A stretch of 64,000 bases of DNA from Laccaria trichodermophora (Eukaryota; Basidiomycota; Agaricomycetes; Agaricales; Hydnangiaceae): contig JACTVC010000043.1 of the NCBI GenBank assembly GCA_018417955.1, forward strand, positions 102,845 to 166,844, given 5' to 3'. Below, one piece after another: positions 56,349-64,000 of the stretch (positions are counted from its first letter, which is position 1; the number at the start of each line of letters is the position of its first letter). The notes below the pieces were generated by a model, which saw only the letters and a program-made list of their open reading frames with translations, was not told the DNA's origin and searched no databases. Position numbers and translations under genes: made by a program.

Positions 56349-56429
56349 GTTCTTTATTCTATTTTTTTTTACATTTTCTTGGCCCCTATTCGAAACGATG
56401 GGGGCATCGTTTGAAATTTTCTCTCTAAT

Positions 56430-57333
56430 TGTGGAAGTGCCATATGTTCCATTCACGGCACTCCCGTTATTTTCGTATTTTATATGCGTTTTGATTTTTA
56501 TGATTCTTTTTATTTGATTTTAGCGTCTTTTATATTCTTTAGATTCTTAAAACCTTCGCTTTTAACATCCACGGGTACGCATCGACGCTTGGGACGACTA
56601 GTGCATTCTCTAGGATGACATCATCGCCGGCTATTTCTTCGATCACAACTCCCTCACCTTAACTTGAAGGATTTTGGACTCAAGGACTCATATTTGTACG
56701 CACGCCTTTCGTATTTTCATTGTTATATTTTGTTCTGTTACTTCTAACGTTTTCCTATGAGACCGAAACCTTTTCCGAGGACTGGACAGTAGGGTAGAGT
56801 TGTCGACAACTGGGGCGCTCGCGTTGAGGGCGGCGACGCGCACGTAAATAAGCTTCCCCAGCGTCGTTCAATTCCCCGAGCAATCCCCAGTTCAAAGATT
56901 TGGTTGAGGAATCGTGTGGGAGGCGCAAGTTTTATTCTATTTTTATTTTTGATACTTCTCTTCTTTTTTTAAAAATAGAACCTTTGGGGACAGGCAACAC
57001 GAGAGAACGTGTCGAATGCCTTGTGATTATCATTTGTGTATAAAAGGTGTCCTCCCACCTGTCGAATGGAGTACCTTTCTTTTTCCCCCTTTTTCTCTCT
57101 CTCTCTTAAGTCGTCGCGCGTCAAGGCGCGGCATCCCTCAAGTTCATACGCTCAAAGCATTTCAATACCCACGCCATCAAGTTAAGGTTTTAAGGTTTAA
57201 AGTCACTGAGTACTCTACTCTTGAGCGCTCACGCTCTATCTCCCTTGTTCCTTTACTGTTCTATCGCTTGTTCCGTTTTCTGTGGCAGACGACCAGTGAC
57301 CCCATCCCGTCCTTGAACTTTCGTTCTTCCACA
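56430..57333 (+). repeat. Gypsy-2 3' LTR (904 bp)
   Basis: Same ends and length as the 5' LTR. Differences noted: G/A near 56788, T/G near 57025, G/A near 57205, G/A near 57230 and T/C near 57265 (5'/3'). Confidence 0.95.
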
Positions 57334-57337
57334 CCGA

Positions 57338-60300
57338 GTTGTTGGCGTCTGGGTCTTGCTTCCGTTGCAAGAAACCAGGCCACCTTTCACAAAACTGCCC
57401 CCTGGGAAATACAGTTAAGTCCGGTGGAAATAATAGTGGCAAGCCACCAGGACTCACCAATTATAATATCGAGCTTGAGCCAGAGCTTCTCGAGGACGAT
57501 GAGGCTGAAGCCATTGATTCTCTAGAGCTTGGCGCCATAAGTTGGCAGAGCTCTGGAAATAGCAATTGGATAGGAAATGAACCCGCTTGGATGGTATATG
57601 ATCCCAATTTGCCAAGACGTACCTCACTTGGGGACGCTCTAGCTTTAATGGCTGAATATGTATTGGACATTATGCAGCTGTACCCTGGTGATAGTGATGC
57701 TATGGGTGATGGCGGTGTCCGACAATGTTTTAGCGTGTACCATACTGGTAACCCCGATTGGTACTGCATAATGGACCACCTATCCAAAAATAGCTGTGTG
57801 ATATTAACATCCAAGTTAGAAAATCCCTATTTTCGATTAGGAGAATGGTACTCTCACCAGCAATCACGTCGACTTAAGCAATTAAAAAAGCGCAACAGGT
57901 GGTGGGCCATGGGTGACACTTATAGCGATAACGCGATGCACGCACTTTGCAGCGGCATCCCGACACTTTACCCATCCAGTGATCCAGACATGGATCCAGA
58001 AGGACACTTTCATGTAACTCACGGAGAGAGTGACGATGAATATGTCATCTATGATGAGGAATTTCCTCAGCCATTGCGAATTGACAAGTCCGTGTTGAAA
58101 AACACTCACCTTGACCTGGCTAAGTGGTACAAAGCTCAGCGTTACCCAAAGGAACCATTCGATAAGGGAAACGTCAATGTGGATTTATCCTTACTTGAAT
58201 TGTTGAATAGGTGTGATGAGCCTAGAATTGAACGTTTCAGCCTCGAGTTTAACAATGAGGATACTGATGATCTGCCAGACTTACAATCTGTAAGCGATTC
58301 GGACTGGGAAAGTGACCAGGCTGACGACATGCCTGACTTGCAATCCATAAGTGATTCAGATTGGAATGACGCGTGGACACAGTCCGATTGGGATGAACGT
58401 ACCTACACCCCTGTAGGTGACATCCTAGGGGAGGCCTTAGAGCAGAGGCTCAAGGCTGGGGAGCCATACCCCAGGGACTTCACCCCCTCGCAGAGACCCA
58501 CTGTTCGCTTTGAGGTTATGCGGATTACAGAGGAGCGATATAAGGTGTTCGACCACCTTCACAGAGCGCTCAGCTACCTGTCAATAGATATGGTACGAAA
58601 CCCAGAGTTCGCGCCAGGTAAATGGTACGCTGAGCGATGCTCATTGCGCACCAGTACCATCCTGCAAAGTAGACGCGTTAGCAACTACCAAACAACGATG
58701 GGGCATGTGTTGGAACAAGAAATTACCTGTGTACTGAGAAGAGGTGCACCGTACCCCTTTGATGAAGAGTTCCCTGCTGTCCCATTATCGTGTCGGTTCT
58801 TCGTGGCCCTCGATATCCTGCATGATGATGTGTTCCTCATATTAGATCGTCAGTGGGAATTATTAACACGCTTACCACGCACAATGATCGAGAACCCAGT
58901 ATTTGACTTGGCCAGTTGGTACGAAGACCAACTAGTGAATAAGCTTGAGAGCTATCGATGTCGAATTGAAACAGACGCAAACCTTACTCCACATAAGAGC
59001 TTCCGAGACCCTGATGACGACGAAGGAAATGGTTCTGCGTCAACGCTCGTCGACTCAGATCAAAGATTGAGCAACACATACCTCGAGCTAAATGGGGTTC
59101 AGGTGCCCAGGGGCACTTTCCCTGCAGTCCAACGGAATGCAGCTGTAACGAAGGACATTAGTCAAAAGGTGCCTAGACCCGTGGTGGTCACTGCCAAAAT
59201 CAATGGGCAACCAGCCCGTGCCCTTCTAGATTCCGGCTCGCTTGGGGATTTTATGTCCTCCACAGTTGCGGATCAGTTGAAGGTAAAGAAAGACAAGCTT
59301 GCCTCACCTCTTGGCCTGCAATTGGCGGTCCAGGGGTCACGTTCTAAAATAAATTCTGGAACTAGGGTTGTATTAGAATACCAGAACATAAAGGAGGAAT
59401 GATACTTTGATATCATCAACCTCTCGAGCTACGATCTCATCCTCAGCACACCCTGGCTGTACCAACACCAAGTCTGTCTCGGATTTAATCCAGCTCGCAT
59501 TCTGGTAGGTAGTGACAGGGCACTGCCCCTGGATGGGGTGTCTGTCACTTCGATTGCATCACGCGTGGTCGCCCTGGAGAACTCTGAAATTGACAGAGCA
59601 CGAAAATTCTTGCTGGAATATGCAGATCCCCTGTGTAAAGATGCAAGTGAAACCAAGCTCCCACCATTACGAGTTATCAATCACACCATACCTTTGATTG
59701 ACGAAAATAAACTGTACACTTGGTGTCCTTCATGTTGCCCCAAGGCCCTACAGTCCCAATGGGTGGAGAAGAAGAATGCATACCTAAAAACGGGACAGTG
59801 GGAAATCACAAATGCATCAAACACCATACCTATGTTGTTAGTTATTAAACCTAGGAAGCCTGGTGATCCACCATTGCTCAGAACGGTGTATGATCTATGC
59901 GCACGAAATGATAATACTCACAAAATGACGTCGCCTCTCCTGGATCCTGAAGGGATCTTGTGGAGGGCGGCCAGACATCGTTTTCGGTCGATGATGGATG
60001 GAAAAGATGCATACGAGCAAATTCGCATTGCGCCTGAACACATCCACCGTACTGCGACGACCACACCTGATGGGAACATGATTAGCCATGTGATCCAGCA
60101 GGGAGATTGTAATGCACCAGCAACTTACCAGGCCTTGATGAATCAGTTGTTCTCCCCGTATATTGGCCAGTTTATGGACGTGTACTTGGATGACATCATA
60201 ATCTACTCAGATTCAATTAAAGAGCATGTCAAACATGTGAAAATTGTAATCGATATACTCACCAGAGAAAAATTGTATCTAAGCAAGAAAAAGTTATACT

Positions 60301-61305
60301 TTCTTTGCCCTGAAATGAAGATTCTCGGCTGTATTGTTAGCGATAGCGGTATCAGGATGGATCCGTACAAAGTGGACTCCATCCTCGCTTGGAAGACACC
60401 CACAAACCGCGATCTTCTCTGAGGCTTCCTGGGTTCGGTCGGTTATCTAGCAGAGGATATCCCGAACATCAGGATTCCCATGGGTGTGCTGCATGGACTC
60501 ACTGGGGATACCATTCCCTTTCGTTGGGGGTTCACTGAACAGTGCACTTTCGAAGACGTGAAGATGCTCATTGAAGCACCGTGTGAACATGATCGCGTCC
60601 CACTTGATTATGCTGTGGATGCGCCCCAAATCTGGATGGTGACAGATGGTTGCGCCATGGGCATTGCTGGGCTTGTCAGTCAAGGGAAAACCTGGAAGGG
60701 GGCCCGGATTGCGGCGTTTTATTCAGCTAAGCTCAATTCCACGCAACAGAATTATCCTGTGCATGAAATTGAGATGCTGGCAGGTGTGGAAATGATGCTT
60801 AGGCATCGTGATATCCTGCAAGGTGTGAAGTTCAAATGGATCACGGATCACAAAGGCCTTGAGTACTTACTGAACCAAAAAAACCTGTCAGGCAGGCAGG
60901 CACATTGGATCGAGAAAATAAGTGAATTTGACTTCGATGTTGTTTACATCGCTGGAACAGAGAATGTCATGGCAGATGCGCTGTTGCGGATCTATTCAGC
61001 AGATAGCCCAGGTACAGTGCGTGCTGCAAGCGAATACACGTACTTTGACATCATCAACGACGACAGTTCTAAACTCGTGGAAACGGCGCTACCAGTCTTG
61101 GCTGGTATCGAAGCGCGCGTGGCAGCTCAACGACGCCCATGAAATCAAATGTTGGGTGCTGAAACTGGTTGTCTGGAAACGTCAAAAGAGTTCGCGGCCA
61201 GATTCTGCGACCATTTCGTTGTGAAGGCCCCTCAACAACGAAAGGAGGGCGGGAATGGGAAAGAAAACATAGAAACACCCAAACTTGCACCCACAACTGA
61301 CAAGC
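57338..61305 (+). pseudogene. Gypsy-1 zinc knuckle, repeat region, protease, RT, RNase H
   Basis: One frame continues from the capsid part at 48302. A zinc knuckle CFRCKKPGHLSQNC (CX2CX4HX4C) stands at 57357. Next comes an unusual 1.6-kb region with four repeats of about 80 residues. The protease core is ARALLDSGSLGDFM (59217), the RT has TVYDLCARNDNTHK and YLDDIIIYS (60184), and RNase H has WMVTDGCAMGIAG, HEIEMLAGVEM, TDHKGLEYLL and MADALLRIY. TGA codons at 59400, 60420 and 61140 interrupt an otherwise open frame, each replaceable by CGA. It ends at the solo LTR. It cannot make a full polyprotein now. Confidence 0.9.
57619..58937 (+). repeat. fourfold ~80-residue repeat in Gypsy-1 gag
   Basis: Units at about 57619-57862, 57909-58142, 58412-58640 and 58698-58937. 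Each starts [LMV]GD/GHxL, has a G-x-PYP-like turn (GEPYPRDF, GAPYPFDEEF), a strand around RFxV, and ends NPxFxLxxWYxxQ (NPYFRLGEWYSHQ, NPEFAPGKWYAER, NPVFDLASWYEDQ). Identity between units is low but the order of landmarks is constant. Confidence 0.7.
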
Positions 61306-61624
61306 TGTGATATAGGATTGGAAGGGAATGCCCAGAGGCCATAGTCAAACAACGGTATATAGCTAGATTTGGATATCTTACATAATATATTGATCTTTTG
61401 TCTTGAACCACCACCTTGTCAGCAGTCTTGCCATCCTCTTGCACTACATGTAGTGCTTTGTATATCTGTACTTCCTACAGTATGCATAATCATGTTGGGC
61501 CAGCTGAGTATCTTGTAACTGCTCATTGCTCACTCATGGGTGTTGATCCCAGATCCACCCATTCTTGCCTCCTCCTTCCCTCTTGGCTTCAGCTATGCGA
61601 GAAGTTCAGAGTGAACGCTTCACA
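61306..61624 (+). mobile_element. solo LTR, copy 2 (319 bp)
   Basis: TGTGA...TCACA is flanked by CAAGC at 61301-61305 and 61625-61629. Insert plus duplication is 324 bp, a multiple of three, and excision gives GAC-AAG-CTC-ATG in the Gypsy-1 frame. Same 319-bp sequence as 4205-4523 in reverse. Confidence 0.88.
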
Positions 61625-61629
61625 CAAGC

Positions 61630-63170
61630 TCATGATCCAATTGCCTCCGCGTGCCAAAAATAGCACGAAGGCACCTAGATCTGATGAGATCAAGGAAACG
61701 GAGATACGGTCCGATCCTTCGATCCCATCAGAACCAGAGCTCCCAGCTCTGGTAAATGTGATATCTGAAAGTCATGGTGGCATTGACCTTCAGAAAGAAC
61801 TTAAGGGAAGATATACAGAGGACATAATGTTCAAAGTAATATTGGACAAACCACAAGACTACAGAAACTTTGTAGTGGAAGATGACCTTATCTATCTAAA
61901 ATCAGACAAGTCTAGAACCCTTTGCATTCCCAAGGTATCTATATGTGGGCGTAGCGCCCATGAAATTGTTATCTCTGAGGCGCACTCGCTTCTCGCGCAC
62001 CTCGGTGCAAGTAAAACCTTGGACTACCTCCAGGACCACGTCTGGTGGAAGGATTTAGTCACCGACACAAAGGCATTTTGCGGAACATGCACGACATGTA
62101 AGTGGAGTAAACCCAGCAACCAAAAGCTGTATGGCCTACTAAATCCCCTCCCAGTGCCAAGTCAACCATGGGAGTCTATTGGCATAGATTTTGTGGGACC
62201 TTTACCAGAGTCTAAGAACCGTGATGGGTTCTTTGATTCGATCACTGTTATTATTTGTTTGTTAACAGCCATGGTGCACTTGGTCCCGAGCAGAATTAAC
62301 TACAATGCTCGTCAAATAGCAGAACTCATGTTTGAGGAAGTTTATAAATTACATGGACTACCCAAGCATATCATAAGTGATCGGGATGTTTTGTTCACCA
62401 GTATATTCTGGGGACATCTTCACAAATTGATTGGAACTAAGCTAAAAATGTCGAGCTCCTATCATCCCGAAACGGATGGCTCTACTGAACGTGCTAATCA
62501 AATGGTAACTCAGATGCTTCGACAATGCATCAATGACAGGCAAACCGATTGGGTTTCCAAATTGCCAGCCATGGAGTTTGCCATAAATTCAGCAAGATCA
62601 GAAAGCACAGGATTTGCTCCATTCTTCTTGAATACTGGAAGAATGCCAAGATCAATGATTTGGACTTCGTCAAAATCAAATGAATACCCCACTGTCCAGA
62701 CTTTCGCGATTCAAAGAAAGTTGGCACTGATATCAGCACATGATAGCATTCTTGCGGCGTGAGTAAAGCAAACTAGGAATGCCAACCGAAAGCGGCAACT
62801 TGCACCCTTTAAGGAAAATGAACTGGTCTACATTTCTACTAAAAACATCTCATTTCCAAAAGGCCTCGCGCGAAAGTTGATCCCCAAATATATTGGACCA
62901 TACAAGGTCACTAAAGACTTTAAGAATCAATCCTTTCAAATTGATTTGCCTTCGCAGTTGAAACAAAGAGGCGTACACAACGTATTTCACGCCTCGCTGT
63001 TGAGAATTCACATCCCAAACAATGACCAACTCTTTCCCAGCCGCCTGGACACTCAAATCCCACTCGATGATAGCTTGGAGGGTGAGTGGGCAGTAGATAA
63101 GATCCTATCCCACTCAGGATCTAAGGAGAACTCCCTCTTTGAGGTACTCTGGCAGGCTGGCGACGTCGAA
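61630..63170 (+). pseudogene. Gypsy-1 integrase with chromodomain-like tail
   Basis: The frame continues after the solo LTR. The zinc finger is SEAHSLLAHLGASKTLDYLQ...CGTCTTCKWSK. The DDE core is IGIDFVGPLPES, ISDRDVLFTS and YHPETDGSTERANQ. A GPY/F-type module (KYIGPYKVTKDF) follows and then a chromo-like EWAVDKILSHSGSKENSLFE VLW. Integrase joins the cDNA to the host; the tail would target chromatin. TGA at 62760 interrupts. The chromodomain is cut near 63165 by the start of a hAT-like end, so the 3' LTR is not seen. Confidence 0.9.
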
Positions 63171-63184
63171 CTCTTTACTCTCCC

Positions 63185-63450
63185 CCACCTATTCCTACCG
63201 GACTCCTACTGGATTCCCGGAATCCTACCGGACTGGACTAGGACTGGGACACATTTTATGTTGGCTGATCACCATACAAATTTTGTATCCTAGTCCTAGT
63301 GGAGTCCTAGTAAATTCCTACCGGACTGAACCGAAATCACCAGGAATTGTGGAATTCTACTGGATTTTTAAGGAATGAGTCCAGTAGGAGTCCAGTACAA
63401 GGAGTCCAGTAGGAGTCCAGTAGGAATTTCCGGGGACAGGGAGCCCAGTA
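63185..63450. repeat. subterminal CTACTGGACTCC / CCGGACT cluster
   Basis: Copies of CCTACCGGACT, CCTACTGGA, GGAGTCCAGTA and AGTCCTAGT occur in both orientations, with one CCCGGAATCC like the 632-831 cluster. The stretch 63240-63290 lacks copies. Confidence 0.85.
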
Positions 63451-63500
63451 GGACCAGCAGTTTGTCACTGTTGTTGTTATTATATAATATAAAAAAAAGC

Positions 63501-63588
63501 GCAACCTGACAGAATTGAACTCTCAACCTTATGGACATAGGGACAATATTATAGAGACGAGCACTTTACCAGTTACACTAGGAAGGCA
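63501..63588 (-). ncRNA. tRNA-like Pol III unit (SINE or tRNA pseudogene)
   Basis: On the minus strand a perfect A-box TAGTGTAACTGG (63569-63580) and B-box AGTTCAATTCT (63511-63521, fitting GWTCRANNC) are 47 bp apart. A run of eight T follows the unit (63491-63498 as A on plus), a Pol III terminator. The acceptor stem pairs only partly (GCCTTCC with AGGTTGC) and the anticodon arm cannot be folded clearly, so a functional tRNA is unlikely. Confidence 0.5.
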
Positions 63589-63689
63589 TTACTATAGGTA
63601 ATTATTATATGCTCTACATACCAACGTACTGACCTCCTTCCTAGAAAGGACGTCGGCGAATTCCGCAAGTGGGAATTTTGCCCAAACCC

Positions 63690-64000
63690 AACAACACTCG
63701 ACAACACCACCATCACCACCCTCTTGCTCACCCACCACGAACACGTTGCCCACCATGACCACAACGGACGACGACAACACACGACCACGACAACAACGAC
63801 GGCCACGACAGACGACGACAACAAACGACCATGGCACGCAACGACGACCCCACTCACGGACACGACAACCACCCACGAACCACGAGCGCCCGCCGACACG
63901 ACAAACAAGACGAGGGACAGCAGCGACCTGCTCCCACCCACCAACGACGACCGTAACACCCACCACCACAAACGATGCCTGCCACCCACGAAAACGACAA
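63690..64000. repeat. CGTC-type satellite, right margin
   Basis: ACGACGACAACACACGACC-like units with CACCACCA sections run off the window. Composition class is the same as 1-480 and 23440-24125. Confidence 0.85.

Larger units (their letters stand above)
48303..57333 (+). mobile_element. Gypsy-2, complete Ty3/gypsy element
   Basis: Two 904-bp LTRs bound a 7.2-kb interior. The target duplication is CCGA (48299-48302 and 57334-57337). By eye the LTRs differ at about five sites, so insertion is recent. Order is gag-protease, RT-RNase H, integrase, then an extra C-terminal frame. It lies nested in Gypsy-1 gag in the same orientation. Confidence 0.95.
63165..64000. mobile_element. left end of a hAT-like element
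   Basis: CTCTTTACTCTCCCCCACCT followed by ATTCCTACCGGACTCC closely parallels the composite end (CTTTACCATCCCCCACATAA, TCC, GGACTCC) and begins exactly where the Gypsy-1 chromodomain loses its pattern. The other end is outside the window, so the duplication and length are unknown. It contains a subterminal cluster, a tRNA-like unit and a CGTC-type satellite. Confidence 0.6.

Noticed and set aside
61416..61620. N-terminal extension MSAVLPSSCTTCSALYIC of the Gypsy-1 integrase
   Set aside because: It is translated from the solo LTR, which happens to be in frame; the same peptide appears at 4147-4413 from the other copy.
63501..63588. Functional tRNA gene
   Set aside because: A- and B-boxes match, but acceptor and anticodon stems do not pair well enough and no sensible anticodon loop can be set.

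Overview
The window looks like a transposon-dense accessory region of a basidiomycete nucleus, most probably an Agaricomycete. The reasons are short GT-AG introns of about 45-65 bp in the cellular genes, an NB-ARC/TPR receptor of the type expanded in Agaricomycetes, an SRPK-like kinase, a G-protein alpha subunit, Ty3/gypsy elements with large gag regions, and a Helitron. There are no bacterial operons, rRNA genes or CRISPR arrays. I name no species.

Layout. 1-831: right end of a hAT-like element, with a CGTC satellite and subterminal CCGGAAT repeats. 845-3480: four different tandem arrays. 4205-5110: a solo LTR and a minisatellite. 5186-28156 (minus): one Ty3/gypsy element, Gypsy-3, broken into pieces by later insertions. 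These are a 2.07-kb foldback element (7303-9367), an unexplained satellite block (9375-10266), a 13.65-kb hAT-like composite (11107-24761) and a 637-bp hAT-like MITE (26005-26641). The composite carries a Helitron with a two-gene cargo, plus satellites. Gypsy-3 itself sits in the TPR array of an NLR gene (28152-30531), and the first bases of its LTR supply the NLR stop codon. 30640-36030: a direct duplication flanking an SRPK-like kinase gene. 36040-39799: mostly unassigned, with a cluster of 16-bp palindromes at 37905. 39800-43682: a head-to-tail pair of gene fragments, the 3' part of a G-alpha gene and the 5' part of a PWWP/TFIIS-N gene. 43789-44428: a small TIR element.

44430-63170 (plus): a second Ty3/gypsy element, Gypsy-1. 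Its gag is split by a TIR transposon with a DUF6589-like fragment (45839-47210, 9-bp duplication) and by a complete, young Ty3/gypsy element, Gypsy-2 (48303-57333, two 904-bp LTRs, 4-bp duplication). Its pol is split by a 319-bp solo LTR (61306-61624, 5-bp duplication). From about 63165 to the window end a third hAT-like end begins, with subterminal repeats, a tRNA-like Pol III unit and another CGTC-type satellite.

The main theme is a legible insertion history: removing each insert plus one copy of its target duplication rejoins a single reading frame. The second theme is a set of hAT-like elements. Each carries its own short self-complementary word repeated many times next to its ends, and at least three lie beside the same kind of CGTC satellite. 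In-frame stops in the retroelements are nearly all TGA, as expected from CGA-to-TGA deamination. All calls come from reading the sequence; no database search was run.
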